From positions 124,001-188,000 of the forward strand of contig JAJIRX010000811.1 in assembly GCA_023853785.1 (NCBI GenBank): a stretch of DNA of 64,000 nt, read 5' to 3'. Of this stretch, positions 34,854-48,390 are shown one piece after another. The notes beneath the pieces were generated by a model. The model searched no databases, had not been told where the DNA came from, and saw only the letters and a list, made by a program, of their open reading frames with translations. The stretch's first letter is position 1, and each line of letters opens with the position of its first letter. The DNA comes from Psilocybe azurescens. Taxonomy: Eukaryota; Basidiomycota; Agaricomycetes; Agaricales; Agrocybaceae. A program made the position numbers and the translations under genes.

Positions 34854-37463
34854 TCAGAACTCGTCAATATCGTCAGATTCCAACCAACCCCCTTTTCTTC
34901 CTTTGGCTTGGACGACAAAGACGGGGATACAAAATCAAGGTCGCGATTGACGTCCAGCTCTTGATCTGCTTGGAAATCTTCTCTTTCGTCCAGCTGTGAT
35001 GCCCGGACAATATTTCCGGTGCGTGTGAACACCATCTGCGAAAACCGTCTGTGTAAGGAAGGAGGTTTGGAAAACGTTTGGTTTTGCTGCGCGTCTTGAG
35101 CTTTGAGAACACCACCTAGCTCCAGAACGACATCTTTTTGCTCCATCCACCAGCTCTCCATCCAGAATCTTCCTATTGGTTCAGTTTAAATGTTGTCAGT
35201 TTTTTTTTTCACGACAGGGCTTATGGACAACCTCAAAAAACGCGGTTACGCACCCGAAATATTAGGCTCTCAGTCAGCCAATCCCGAGTAGCACAGACTC
35301 CGTCCCATGCATCCTTTTCTTTCTGCAAGAACCCAAAAAACTCAGGTTTGAAGTATTTCTGGGAACGTCTCGGCACCGGCGACGGCAAGGAATGTAAAGT
35401 GCCCAATGTCAACAAATGGAACTGATGGGGATTGGCTTGATACCACTAAGCATTAAACAAAAGGTCAGTCAGATTCTCAGAGGATGCCAGTTCAGGGGGT
35501 TCAAAGACGTACCATATCTCCACCACTGGAATCGATCCAGCTGAGCCAATCGGCCACATCCTCAGATTCTTCAACTTGATTGCAAAATTGTGTGTAGTTT
35601 TGATGAATGTATAGCGAGAACAGCGAGGTGTCTATTGGAGAATCCGCATACAGGGTCTGTTACAGAATTAGTGGCATTTTCTTAAAAAGTGGCAATGAAT
35701 CCAACGTACATCAACATCCACCCTACTTGTTCTTCTATCATGGTGTCGGAGGTGCGCAGGGAGCTTTGCGCACGGCTTGAGTGCTGCATCAATGTCGCGT
35801 TCTTTCTGCAAATCCTTCACACTGGCAGATGCACCCGGAGGATCATCCTTGCCTAAACAAATGTTAGCATTGTTTTGCAGAAAAAACAAAAGATTCAGAA
35901 TCATACGTTTATTATACAAGACCTTCCCAAGAAGATGGAAAAGCGCCAGACTCTGCTCGCGCCGCGTCACAGCTTCCAGCACCGCTCGTTGCGCACCAAG
36001 TTTTTTCTTGCTGCGGCCTGGAAGCTCAATTATGCACGCGAATTGAAGAGCCATAATGGCGCTTCTGATATCGCCATTTGCCGATTCCACTATTACGTCC
36101 AGAGCCTCCTTCGAGGGCGCGCTGCCGGTGGACTTTGAAAAATGGGTATTCAGCATTGCTCCAAGAGCCTTGCGAAGGAGCGTAGGAGCGATGGGGTTAA
36201 AGCTGCACTGGAAATCAGCAATTTTTGAAGCTTAGGTGGAAAAGAATGAAGACCTTATTTCTGTTACATACTGGCTGCCTAGAAGGTCTTTGGGAAGCAC
36301 GGTCCGCACGTCGATGATTTGAGACTTGTCCTTTCCCCAGCCTCCGCCATCGGTTCTTCGTTCATCGCTGGCTTCACCCCGCATGCCTGAGTCACTTATA
36401 ATGATGACCACAGGAACAGAGTTTGGTGATTGTGCTGACACCAGAGCATGAAGGGCTTCGTGGAACTGAGTCTGTGTCTTCGGGTGCAAGATATTAGGGA
36501 GGTCCTCTAGAAGGATAATGCGGCGATTCGAGGACTGGGCAGAGGAAGAACTACCGAAAACGTTGTGGCACGTTGATGCGCGGGCCAAAAAAGCTTCAAA
36601 TTTGGTGAAAAGACCCTCATAGTCCGCGTTAAATTGTGAGGTGCTGGATTGGTCGCCAAATAGGGTTGAAGGGGCCTCGCCTATGGTATTTCTCCATTCC
36701 AAGATCTCAAATCCCATTTCTTTTGCAAGAACGCGGATGGTAGCTGTTTTACCCGTCCCAGATGGTCCAGTCAGAGCAAGAATGCGCTGAGCCCATTCAG
36801 TACAGATGATACAGAATATAAGACCCTGGCTTACCCTGTACTTGATGAGCTTCCCTGATGGTCCGCCGTCGAATGCCTCACTAAACCATCTCCGAACGTC
36901 TTCTACCTTTCTGGCATGAACTGCCAATTGGGCCTATGAATTCCAAGTAAGGTCAAGTTTTTAACATGTCACACGCGCTACCTCAGTTGTGGGTTCATAT
37001 CTATCCACCCACAGGAAGTCATCTATTATCCACGATGAGTAGATTATCAAACAATTTCGATACGAACGTACCAGGGTCGACCAACGGCGAGCTGGCTTTG
37101 AGCTTTTCATCCTCATCCTCATCGTCACTTTCAATCGCAACCTTCTTCGCCTTTCTCTTGCCCTTCGCCTTCTGACTTTGAGACTGGCTACTTCCGTTGG
37201 ATTTATTGACTGCCATCGTGGTAATTGAGGTCTTCGAAAACTGTTACTTGACCTTAGTGATATCTATTTATATCGTCTCTTTCGAACGCATAATAACTCA
37301 CAGCTGTCAACGGATCCAGCCTGGTCATTTTGAGGGACGCAGAAGAAGATGGTCCTCTTTCACCATCGAGCTTGACTGTTCTCGAACGAGTGGCTGTTGA
37401 AGATTTTGATTTCTTTTGCCCCCCAGCCTGAGGTTGGGTTTGAGCCAGTGTTTTAGGTGCCAT
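34854..37463 (-). CDS. rad17: Checkpoint clamp loader Rad17 (budding yeast Rad24 ortholog; one apparent frameshift)
   Basis: Large subunit of the Rad17-RFC2-5 complex that loads the 9-1-1 clamp at DNA damage in the nucleus. Exons (minus): 37463-37302, 37231-37072, 37022-36982, 36933-36835, 36786-36268, 36207-35907, 35852-35710, 35656-35513, 35445-35250, 35172-34854, about 694 residues. Features: a basic N-terminus with the NLS-like KGKRKAKK; DDFLWVDRYEP before the AAA+ domain; Walker A GPSGTGKT; a Walker B-like IILLEDLPN; then an RFC-like lid (NGDIRSAIMALQF). The last exon shifts frame at the five-C run 34888-34892 (plus strand): one more base would end the protein in the acidic ESDDIDEF, while the frame as given runs into a hydrophobic tail ending at 34724. 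The second exon junction (37231) is the least certain. Confidence 0.9.
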
Positions 37464-39104
37464 TTTGATGCAATTACGACAGAAAGTTTGACCTGAGTAT
37501 GAAAATATCCAGTTATTCAAGGACGACGCGTTTTATCGTCGATAAACGCGTCGAGACCCTCGCCGTTTGGCGTTGAGCAAGGTGGAACACTTGGTCAAGG
37601 CCCAAGGGTCCTGCTGAGGCTCAACGGCGAGAATGTTGTTTGCATGTAACCTTGGAACCAAATATTGGGCCTTCACGTGGGCCTGTACTTTGTTCGATAG
37701 GTTTGCCCTAAACTTACCTCTTTCACTGACCACCATCTCCATCTTTCGTCCTTCTTCATCGCAGGTAGCACATTTGAACGCGTACATTTTACACAGACGT
37801 CTTTGAGCCTTGCTGAACTCTCTTTAACTCATTCTGTCGTAGGGACTATTGATAACACCTCGCCTAATTCCTCGTGTGCCATCAGGCTGGTGTGCTCTCG
37901 TGCGTGTGTTGATGTGCGATGCGAATTTTACACTGTGGCATTGAAATCACAACATACACGACTTGGGACATGCCTCAAATTGAACAACCTGGGATTAGCT
38001 GAGTTCTCTCCGTATACCGGGGTTAATCCATCTGTTGCCTCTTTAGATTGTAATATTGCAGGTACCACCTGTATCCTCTCCATCCCAACCTATCATTTCT
38101 CATAGCACACTTTTAACTGCTTCTCCGCCTCCGTCGAGTTTGATACCAAAGTCTGGCAGTTGGGTTTAAGGTCAATTAGCCGATCTCTCACTACTTCAAC
38201 TTTCTTGTACTTCACCAGCCGGTTTATTTTCCAACTGGGGCCCTTTAACTGGGCAACATATAGGCATAGTCATCTCGTGATCAACTATCACCGGAATGAC
38301 GATCACTGAAGGGGTTTCTGCTGTTTGTTGCGCACGCAGAGGTCATTGGATACCATTGAAATTCTTCATTTTCAGTGATACCCCTTGGCTTCTGGAATCT
38401 GGAAGCACTGATGGAGGTCTTATACTGATTATTCAATCTTTTATCGTTGTTATAATATCTACTACTCCAAATCATACTATGGTCTTGACTGATGTGTTTC
38501 AGACCTCGCTGAACTCAGACACAGCTCGAACACGCTGTTAACACAGTACGACCTCTTGGGCTCAATGGTATCTGGGGTGTTTCCTTGATATTGAAACCTT
38601 TTCTTTTCCATTGCTCTTCAACCAGCTGGGATGTAAGAGCAGCTGTATAGCTAAGTTTTCTTATACTTTTTGAACTTTGTTTTGAACTTTATAATAACCA
38701 TTTCATTTAAGACGAATGTTGGTTTCAACAAGTTAAGCACAACTTCTTTCAAAGTTTACATGTGGTCTTCCCAAAAACATTCAGTATTCGAGTACTCTGA
38801 TCCGGATTTTTTACGCATATGTGCATTTACGATTCAGCAATCTCGATGGTCGTTCATGGATATTGCGGTCACCGTAGTAGCATAAATATTTATGACACTC
38901 TGAAGTATGTAGTAGGGTGGAGAGTGTGACACTCATAGTAATTCTGTGACAGTGCGTATTTGTGACACCGCGTCGGCAGCTCTACAACCGCCAGAAATTC
39001 GTAGCTCTACTCTGCGACGTTTCTTGACACTTCTTGGACTTTTAAGGGGGCTCTATATACGCTGAAAACGCCCCAAAAACCGACAGTGCGCCCTAAAATC
39101 AAGA
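37464..39104. other. Intergenic region with unassigned frames
   Basis: Between rad17 (minus) and UBA2 (plus), 1.6 kb. A minus frame (37533-37787) starts MYAFKCATCDEEGRKMEMVV with a CxxC pair and reaches a GTAAGT donor, so it may be the first exon of an unrecognised gene, but no second exon was found. The rest (38.0-39.1 kb) is T-rich with short frames only. Confidence 0.35.
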
Positions 39105-41807
39105 ATGTCTACTGCAAAAGCCCGTAGTGCCCATGCGAAAGCCATTTTAGGCCCAGAGTTGCACTCCAAGCTCGCCAATACAAGCGTACTGCTTGTGGGA
39201 GCAGGCGGAATAGGCTGTGAATTGCGTGAGTCAAGAAACTATCTACATTACTGCTGAGTGCTCATCGTTAGATATAACGTTGCCAACTATCAGTTAAAAA
39301 TATTGTCTTGACGGGTTTCGGCAAGATCACCCTCTTAGACTTGGATACTATCGACATTTCGAATCTCAATCGCCAGTTTCTGTTCAAAAAGAAGGATGTG
39401 AAACAGAGCAAAGCCATGGTCGGTCAATACTCCTTCCCTGTCCTCATTTCAGGCCTTTACTCACGCGCTGACAACGGAGTAGGTCGCTGCACAGACCGCA
39501 TCTCATTTCAACCCCAACGTCCGAATCACCCCAATACACGACAACATTAAAGAACCCCAATACGACGTTCAATGGTTTCAGCAGTTTGATATTGTTCTGA
39601 ATGCTCTTGACAATCTGGGTATGTTTAAATGTCCCAAATTCGTCCCCACTCTCCCTTTCTGACCCTTCACTTGGAAACCTTCTGTTTCGTCCAATTTCAG
39701 ACGCTCGCAGGCATGTCAACAAGATGTGTATGGCTGCGCAAGTTCCTTTAGTGGAATCAGGGACTGCTGGATATCTTGGACAAGTTCAACCACTTCTCAA
39801 GGTAAGAAAGTTTCATGCATACAGGAAATGTTTTACTAAACAAATGATGACACTCTAGGACGAAACTGAATGCTTTGACTGTATACCGAAACCCACACCA
39901 AAAACGTTTCCTGTGTGTACAATCCGGTCGACACCAAGTCAGCCCATCCACTGTATCGTCTGGAGCAAGAGCTATCTCATGGGGTAAGTCAATATTACAT
40001 CTCCTATCGTCACTGTCTGATATCTTCTCTCGAAGACAGCTCTTTGGTGAGGATGAAGATGCAGGGGGCGAATTGGATGAAGCCGAGAAGCAAGGAGAGA
40101 ACGGTAAGCGCCATCATGTGTTTCATAGCTTACTTGTATGTTAATATAACCTCCTAGAACAAGAAATTGCTACCTTAAGAAAAGAAGCACAAGCTTTCAA
40201 GGTCGTGAGAGATTCCTTGAGGGATAGCAATACAACGAATGCCGCCAAGCTAGTTTTCCAAAAGGTCGGTCTACTATGCATATGCGTGTGCTAGGACTTA
40301 TTCATTTCCATAACTCAGGTCTTCAACGCCGATATCAAGAATTTGCTTATCATGGCCGATATGTGGAAGTCGCGTTCACCGCCTACCCCACTTGATTACG
40401 ATTCCATTCTCGACGATACGTTTGAAAGTGGCAAAGTAAATGGCACATCTACGCCCAATGCGGTTGCCAGCGGTAGTGGAACCAGTCATTCTACATCAAC
40501 CCCAAATAACCCTACGAATGGTCATGCCAATGGCACAGCCAACGTGTCCAATCTGAAAGATCAGCGTGCCCTTACTCTCAAGGACAACTTGAATCTATTC
40601 ATCTCAAGGTAACGGGCGTCTATTCGAAGTTAACATGTTCTAGTTCTGACATTCTTTTCATTTCTCCTGTAGCACTGACCGATTGGCTGATCGTCTACGC
40701 CATGGTGAAACCACCATATCGTTCGACAAAGACGATGAAGATACTTTGGATTTCGTTACCGCAGCCTCAAATCTTCGGTCATATGCATATGGAATTGACG
40801 GCAAGACTCGCTGGGAGGTCAAAGGTTTGTCTTTGTGGACTCAAAATGTCTTCGCAACTGACAACAGACAACGAAATTCAATCTCTTCGCAGAAATGGCT
40901 GGAAACATCATTCCGGCAATTGCGACAACCAACGCCATCATCTCGGGATTGATAGTCCTTCAAGCCCTACATCTACTTAAAAAATCCAATGGCCAGCTGC
41001 GCAATGTACATCTACAATTTAAGCCTGCCGTCCCCCTGAGCGCCATTCGTCTGAGCACGCCCAACCCTCAATGTGGTGTATGCAGGGACACATACGCGTA
41101 TGTACCCTGCGATCCTGCGCGGACGGTTCTTCGGGACATCGTGAAGGGCATCATGGGAGACGACGAAAGGGAAGTGAGCGTATATGAAGACAAACGAGTT
41201 CTCAGTGATCCAGACTGGGACGACAACGTGGACAGCACGCTAGAAAGCCTCAACGTCACTCGCGGCAAGTTCTTGTCGATAGTAGACGAAGAAGGGGAAC
41301 GGGAAACCATCTCTATCGCTATTGGTCTGCTTTCGTGCGTATCTTTCCTCTTTCCCTTTCGTTGTCAAGCAAAGTAAAAACATTGTAAACTAATTTTTTG
41401 ACTCTCCCTATCAGCCCGAACCACCCTGTGGATGGCCCGCCTTTCATTCTACCCTCATCTCTTCCAAATCCACCCCAAAAATCAAACCGGCGCCTATACC
41501 TGCAACTCCGCCTCGAACATCTCAAAAGCGGCCTCTATCAGTGGAAAATGAGGACGGTGTCATTGATCTCGCTCCGACGCCGAAGAAACGTAGATCAGGC
41601 CCAACAGGATCAAGCAACGGAACGGGGTCTGCGAGCAAGAAGCGGAAACTGGAGGATGGTTCGAGCCCAAGCAAGCGACGACGTTTAGAGGAAGACGGAG
41701 TGGTTGCGTTGGATGGCCCGAACGATGACCTAGGTCCTGTAGATCACGTGCAGTTGTCATCGCAAGGGCAGGAGGAAGCGGAATACATTACTATCGATTC
41801 GGATTGA
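39105..41807 (+). CDS. UBA2: SUMO-activating enzyme subunit Uba2
   Basis: Catalytic half of the heterodimeric SUMO E1 (with Aos1), nuclear; adenylates SUMO and holds it as a thioester. Eleven exons: 39105-39225, 39294-39418, 39483-39618, 39701-39801, 39859-39983, 40036-40103, 40158-40264, 40319-40608, 40673-40824, 40893-41338, 41415-41807, exactly 2064 nt or 687 residues. Features: nucleotide-binding GAGGIGCEL (about residue 32), [16 protein letters not shown], catalytic Cys in [10 protein letters not shown] (about residue 181), zinc-site pairs CFDC (166/169) and CGVCR, the [15 protein letters not shown] segment, a ubiquitin-fold domain ([11 protein letters not shown]) and basic nuclear-localisation clusters (PKKRR, SKRRRLE) near a SUMO-interaction-like EYITIDSD end. 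An Asn/Ser/Thr/Gly-rich insert lies inside the cysteine domain. All phases agree. Confidence 0.96.
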
Positions 41808-42572
41808 AGTTGCCGTTGATATCTTTCTCTCGGGGACTATGTGTACTAGATGTGGATAGGTATCATATAGTCAACCCATAATTTCGAGAAATCTTTCATT
41901 ATCTTTTATTTACTTATTTGTAAATTGTTACCGTGAACTTCTAATTCGAAACCTCTGCGCAAAGTATGGGTCTGTTGATTTTTTTTTTGAAGTGGGTAAT
42001 AAAAATACTCTCACAATCTTGTCTAAAGGGTGTCTCGGGTCGAACCTCATCGTCGTCTCCGGAAAATACAAAAGAGATGATACACAGTTAAGTTGGCAAC
42101 TTTGCTTTTTTTTTTGTGGCCATAAGAGACTCATGATCAACTGGCACTGGAACGGTTTTGCCCTCCCTGAGAAGACAAGGAATACTAGTATAATTGAATT
42201 TCTTATTCGAAAGTTTTGTACGATTTAAATGCCGAAGAGGATCTAGAGCATTGGAGCCCAGCTATTTCCCCATAACTAAACCTTCGTCTTTCTCGCATAC
42301 TTATAGTTTACAAGCCGCGCCTTGCTTCGCTACGGCGGCTTGAGTTCTATGTTCATTATATTTTTGGGACACAACCAACAAACATCTATGGGATGGAGAA
42401 GTAATCAGGGTCATAAAAGACAGTCCATTTTCCTCCTTAAGAGGAACAGAGCAAATATGTACATACGACATGTTGGGATCTCTTTCATTACCAAAAATTG
42501 AATGTTTGTTCATTTACATGAATCTTGAAAGGTACCTAATTGAAGTCAAGAATTCATCCACAAAAATACCGA
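41808..42572. other. Intergenic region
   Basis: 3' flank of UBA2 and 3' flank of the tRNA. Short motifless frames on both strands only. Confidence 0.5.
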
Positions 42573-42658
42573 AGTCCCGACGGTGGTTCGAACACCGGAC
42601 CCTGCGATAATGGCTTATTAAGCTGCAATCGCATGCTATACCACTTAGCTATCGAGAC
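42573..42658 (-). tRNA. tRNA-Cys (GCA) with a 14-nt intron
   Basis: On the minus strand GTCTCGA pairs with TCGGGAC to give a 7-bp acceptor stem (one T-G pair). A D arm (GCTAAGTGGTATAGC) follows, then a 5-bp anticodon stem TGCGA/TCGCA whose loop begins TTGCAG. An intron CTTAATAAGCCATT (plus 42609-42622) follows position 37, and the T arm contains the B-box GGTTCGAAC-type sequence (CCGGTGTTCGAACCACCG). The discriminator is T. The anticodon GCA reads Cys codons. The mature length is 72 nt before CCA. Confidence 0.92.
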
Positions 42659-44272
42659 GACACGAGTGATTTGTTAAATAAAATAATACGCTGCACTAAA
42701 TTATACAGAATACTTTCCTCAGCCCCTAAGCCCGACTTACTTCAAGCCTCGTCACTTACACATCTTGCTCCCCAACATTCTTTGTCTCTTCGATTTCATT
42801 CTCGCGGCAAAAAATTCCCTAAAACATGTCAATAAAGAAAATGTTCATCAAGTCGAGGCAGACTACTACCCGACTGAGCCTCGGTGGGGTCTGAGTAGTC
42901 TGCCTTAAATACAGTGCTCACCCTGGCTATAAGCCCCTCGTCAGAAAGGAGGCCAAAATTGTGGCAAGCTTCCGTGAATAAGAGGGTCAATTTCATATCT
43001 TATCGAACAACTTGTATCCAGGCAAGTGACGCAGTTGAAACTTCCGTGAAAAACTAGTACCAGACCGTCACTGGTCAAAAATAGAATTCAGCAGTTGCTC
43101 CGTAGGTGTTCCGTGCAATTCCCAAGACGGCTCGAAGGAGCGACGCCTCTAGCAGCAGAGAATTGCGCTAGCTCCAGTGCGAAACAGAAAGAACCAAGAG
43201 ATTGCCGTACCGGAGAAAATTAGGATCGCCACTTCGAGTTCAAAACACAAGACTCCGGTTTCGAAATAAACGCTACCTTTGATCCAGCTATTTCACAAGA
43301 GTATATATCCTAAACGGAGACGGCAGTGTGTCGGAACCGCTAATAATGTAAGCTTGTTTTCTCTTCCTGGTAACGAATTTCCTCTGGCTGGATCCTCCAC
43401 GAACACCCATCAGTCGCCCTTCATCAAAGTAGCGAAAGGGATTGTCCGGGGCGAATTAGACTTGGTCTTTCTGCCCAAGTCGGCGTTAACCCTCTCTCTT
43501 AAAGGCTCTGTAAGAATGAGGATAAATTAGTTCCTATCTGCATGCATCCAATTCTAGAATTCCGATATTACCTTCCACTGGGGTGCTACAGACGCTAGAT
43601 ATATCATTGGTTGCAATATACCGGTTTTCATCTATAGCAAAGAGTCAGAAACGACGCGTGAACGCGTAAATGTAGAAGAGTGAGAGATGGATCCCAGTGC
43701 TCTGACTCACCCACGGGAGACCCTCTACATGGCCCTAGGTTACTCAATTCTCGATTCCGTTGCGTTGTAATGGGGTGACACGGGCAGTATGACCTTGTAG
43801 TACGCGATGAGCTGTTGCCTGGTATAGGAAAGGGCAATGCTATTCTTCCATCCTGCCGTCTAGGAAAGAGAACACAGGAAGGAGAGCATCGGGAGTACAT
43901 ATTGAAGGAGAACAACCAGTGTGGTAACCCATCACAGGAGGATGATATGGGCTCGAACCGTTATAAAGCTTCCTACCCCGAAGTCAAAACAAGAGACGCT
44001 ATCTTGTTAAGCGCCATTCCATCAGAAAGGGCTTCAACCGAAAAGGAATGTCAAAGACAAGCCACGCAATCACGCGTCGCGGCGTCGGTAGACTTTTGAT
44101 GCAACTTGATCAACAGCGCATATCGACAAAATTGCAACAAAGTAACCAAAAACTGAACATTGAAGCATGTTCTCTACACAGGCAAAAGCGTATAACTACG
44201 TGCAATAGTATTAGAAATGAAGGAAGAAAACCATATCACTATTTTTTGGTCAATTTCACTCAAATAAAGTAT
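42659..44272. other. Gene-poor region with a hairpin and unassigned exon-like pieces
   Basis: No confident gene. Besides the hairpin at 42856-42905, the minus strand has two exon-like stretches (about 43640-43575, with ENRYIATNDISS, and about 43516-43420, with EPLRERVNADLG). They join in phase through good splice sites and end at a stop. No start, upstream exons or family could be assigned. Confidence 0.3.
42856..42905. repeat. Perfect 12-bp hairpin
   Basis: AGGCAGACTACT at 42856-42867 and its exact reverse complement at 42894-42905, loop 26 nt, with a further CCC/GGG pairing inside. It is about 200 bp upstream of the tRNA-Cys in the tRNA's orientation. No function is known. Confidence 0.6.
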
Positions 44273-46722
44273 TCAATGATATAGACTCACTGATCCTCCA
44301 AAAGCCTCAACATGAAGAATAACACTTGGTCCCCCGTGGAGAATATCCGTAGGTCTTGGGTTTCTAATGACTTTTCTGACCGTATCAGACAGAGTATCTG
44401 TGCCGCAGACTGCATAGCAATGATGAATTTTCCATGCGGCCTGCAACGGTCAGGATAAAAATGACCCACCATTTATAGATATCGATCCTGTCCCAATGGA
44501 GATTTCATCCTTAATCACAGTTGTCAAGTCTGGCCGGCCTTGTTCGAGTTTTGCAAAGGAATAATCCAATATTCTTGAACGGGAGTGCGAACTTGAACTC
44601 GAGGATGTTTTAACCTCAACTACATTTTCGTCCGATTCAGAGTTCGATTCCGCGTCCCAGGTTTGTGGACTGTCGAGAACGCTTGTCACAAAGAATTGCA
44701 AGGAAATGGAGAGCGACTTGGGCAAATCTTCCAGTACTGCCAAGAGATCTTCTTCAATCCACTTGAGGTGGTCTATGTCGATGTTAAAGAGAGAACAATA
44801 TTAGATAAGTGCTATTCTCTGACCTGCATTTCGTATCGCCCACATAAATACGACCTTTTGGCACGTATGTTGGTTACGCTTAGCTCGACTATATCGCAAG
44901 CGCACCTTTGTCAGAGAGGAAATGACCAAACGAAAAGAAAAATTCTACCTTATCAGGTCTAATAGAAGAGGAAGAGTGAAAGCAACGCCAGAGCCACCTA
45001 CAATTAGAGTTTGTCAGTATGCAAAAGGATTTCTGAAGAAGACAGAAGAGACCAACCTGCAATCAAAATCACTGTTTGATATCCCATCAGAACAGGAGGT
45101 GAGCTATACGGCCCATTTATGAACACTTTGTACGTTGTATCCGACGAAGCCGTCTGCATCAGGGTCTGAGTAAACCCACTCCGCACACGTACGAAGAAGG
45201 TCAACTTCTTCTGAGCCGCAGTGGCATCATCTTCAATTGTAGATATCGTGAATGGATGTGATTCAAATGGGATAGTAGAGACTGATGGAAAAGATAAGTA
45301 GGCGCTTTGTCCCGGGCGCCAGTGGAAGTGTTTCGAGCGGTACATTGTGACTTTGAGGAAGTGGGGCGAGAGCACTTCAACTGACGCGTTTAGATCTTTA
45401 GATGACTGGCACCAAGGGTTTAGATATCCGAAATTGAAAGCCGAAAGATTGACGAGGCGTAGGAATCGATCCAGACCCCAGACAATCATTGAAGGCCATG
45501 CTCCGTAGTAGGTAAGGCTGGAAGAGAATTTTACATGATCAATACATCGTCAAGTGGTAGCAGACTTCGTGAACTTACACTCGTCCGGTAAGGTGGAAAT
45601 AGATAGATAGGAGAAACATGCTAGGGTGCGATAATCAGCCGCTTTCGCGACAAAGTTCAGAAGCAGGGAAACGCACAAAGCAAATACGAAGTGAACAATG
45701 AGAAAGACTTCATAGCTCCTGTTGCGGATGGGGCGAAGAGTGAGGATACACAGCAATGTAAGGGTAGTCCCGGCAAGCACTCCGCATTGTACCCAGCGAT
45801 GTCCAATTGTTTCATCATCTAATAATCTGAGCTGGTGTTGAGTACCACAAAATATAATTCACAAATCAGTCATGACTGACCCGACGGTGATCTGTATAGC
45901 AAATTTTTAAATCTTATAAGTCATTGCATAGAAGAGACAAAAGGACGGGAGCTTACACGTCCTCCTGCGTGTATCCACACCAAAATACATATGACTCTAG
46001 CTGATAAGCGATGCAAGTAATTTAACTAGACATCTATAAGCTTGCGAACCATAGCTAATTCGGTAGATTTGTAAAATCTACCTTCTCGAAGCTTATTCCA
46101 GTAAGCCCTTTAGAAATAAGAGGAGTGATTAGGTAGGAACAATGTTCATATGCACGCATTCTACAACTCACAAGAGATGAGGTTATTGCGCATTCCGAGG
46201 GCCGTCATAATGGGAAGATGAGAAGCTGCTATGGTGCCTGCTCTGTTGGCATAATAATGAGGCTCTGCTTTGACGCCCAAAGTCGATGTCGCTGGCCATG
46301 AGAATACATTAGACACATAATGACGAAGTAACACGAAATGGCATACTATTCACAAAGGTCCAGGACAGAACCACGCCCGTGTATCCCAATGTCATTCCAA
46401 CCTCAGCGAGGTTGAGTGTGTATGAGGAGCCGAATGGCACCGTCCATCTGAAAGCAATTGCCCTTAGGGAATCGACTACAGCTATGGGGAATCGACGCAG
46501 AGAAAATGGTGTCCTGGTTGTTGGGTACACTCTAAATCTGATAGCAAAGCGATATGCCAAAGATATAAAATGGCAGAGCGAGACGAGAGCGATGAAGCTT
46601 GCAACCAGATAAAGGATTTGTTTGGGGTAAGAAAAAAAGCGAGAGATGCGGATAGCTTTGTCAGGGTCCACAACCGCAGCTACGACCCCAATAGGGGAAG
46701 CTTTTGACGACAGAGAATCCAT
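44273..46722 (-). CDS. Ferric reductase-type transmembrane protein (FRE family)
   Basis: Plasma-membrane flavocytochrome that reduces Fe(III)/Cu(II) with cytosolic NADPH for high-affinity uptake. Exons (minus): 46722-46347, 46291-46172, 46107-46082, 46025-45957, 45831-45677, 45620-45579, 45517-45057, 44997-44949, 44888-44824, 44772-44470, 44409-44273, exactly 1803 nt or 600 residues. The N-terminal half has several TM segments and the ferric-reductase motifs NRAGTIAASHLP, WLTGISFEKLNYLHR, WIHAGGR and the TLRPIRNRSYE loop with nearby heme-ligand His residues. The C-terminal half carries the FAD site HPFTIS and the NADPH site IAGGSGVAFTLPLL, CGTDTLSDTV and the terminal VILHVEAFGG. The 45831 junction is somewhat uncertain: a 6-nt micro-exon could intervene. 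A GTGAGT near 44288 could mark one more 3' exon. Confidence 0.9.
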
Positions 46723-48390
46723 ACGTAGGATTTGTACTAGAAGCAGGGCTTCTCGCGATGAACGGTGTCTCGTCGAGAAGAAGGGCCTTTTAAGTCATCT
46801 GGAGCCTCGGAGATGGGAAAAATGATCCCTCAGTGAGCTGGCAGAAAAGGTTCACAAACCGTAGACTACAGGGTAGATAGATAAAACGAGGCTTTGGAGG
46901 GTCTTCATAGTAGAGCATATGGAACACCAACAGGAACATCGGATCTCCTCCCTTTGCATTGCATTCTGCGCTAATAATAGTGCAAAGAAGGTTTTGCTTG
47001 GTTTTGCCCCTCAAAACGCAACCATGGGATACCATCAGAAAGGGTACGCCGAGGAGTTATCTGATAAGAATTGGTCTTATCAGATTGCCGCACCATCTTA
47101 TCTCGCACGCAAAGTCATTCCATGTGAGAAATTGTCCAGGAATGGCGATAGTAGGAGATAGTAGAACGCGAAAGAAGATGCATTTTTGCAAATTTTCTGG
47201 AACAGGAGGAGCATGAGATTCCAAATGTGTTCATTCCTGTATTCGTATTCGCATTAGGTTAGACCGGAGGGTTATTGTTCCTTGACAGAAGAAAGAATCC
47301 GTGTTGAGAAATCGAGTGGAAAACAGAGAGCATCATCAGCTATTGAGAATTGTCTCCTCGATGATATAGGTATTTGCAAGCAACCGAAGGATTTGACTCC
47401 TCGATTGGCCATAAGTAATTGATCCTCTCCCCGTAGTATCGCGACGTCTAGATTTCTGTGATCAGGAACGGAAGGTAGGTAAGTCATGGATCAAGGAAAG
47501 ACATCCTGTGACTTAATGTAATCATTTTGGGCGACAGACTTCAATCCGATAGAAGAGCTCAAGAAATATGCTGGCTAAAACGGCATGGGTGCACCGTGGG
47601 TTATCCAAAATAGATCTGCTTTAAGTACAAGTAATGGGTCATCATTCTTCAAGAATCGGAGATTTCGACAACGACTCACTGTGTCATTTCTGGGCCTAAG
47701 CTCCAAATGACGGAAGAAGAATTAGGCATTGTAGCTTCCGCAACGTGGATCTCTTTAACAAACCTTCATTCTGGCAGAAATACAGTCAACAAAAGACGGA
47801 ATGCGAGCGCGAGCACAGCCCAAGCGGAGATACAGCACACCGATATCTTTATTCTTCGGTAGGGCTCGCCGAAATCGGCCGTATAGAATTGATATATCCC
47901 CCGCGGTACCCTGGACATTTCTTGAGTGAATAAGCGTACCCTCAAAGTTCGCCTGAATGGTTTTTCAAAAGCATCTGGCCGCAGAGCGTCTTGCCGTAAG
48001 AACGACAAAATTCCCAAGTGCCACTTCCGTATCAGTCAGACGTAAGTGAATAAAGCCATTATCGTATCCAAGACGCATATATGGGTACATTTGCAGAAAA
48101 TTGAGGGGGAGTCGACCTCGTCGACGTAGTTAGAAGTACAACGATGGAGGAACACCAACGCGAAGTCAAACGCTGTGAGAAAATATGAGCGGACCTTGAA
48201 AATTTCCCGTCGTGTCTCTTCCGACCATCCTCATCGCCAACCGTGCAGAAAAGCCCTTCGTCACCATTCTGACGGTCAGTTTAAGGCTGTGACAATTCCT
48301 GTCTCTAAGGCGCTCTTAACGGCGCTCTCCGACGATACCCGCAAGACCCAAATATCCCTCTGGTGTCGCGTCAAACTCTCAAAATAAACG
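46723..48390. other. Intergenic region
   Basis: 1.7 kb between divergent genes (FRE minus, uS4m plus). Open frames up to 85 codons (for example minus 47766-48017, plus 46959-47216) lack motifs. A short GTCGAC-CTC-GTCGAC palindrome sits near 48113. No gene is supported. Confidence 0.4.

Noticed and set aside
43930..43970. A B-box-like GGTTCGAGCCC on the minus strand suggesting a second tRNA
   Set aside because: No A box, acceptor stem or anticodon stem can be formed around it.
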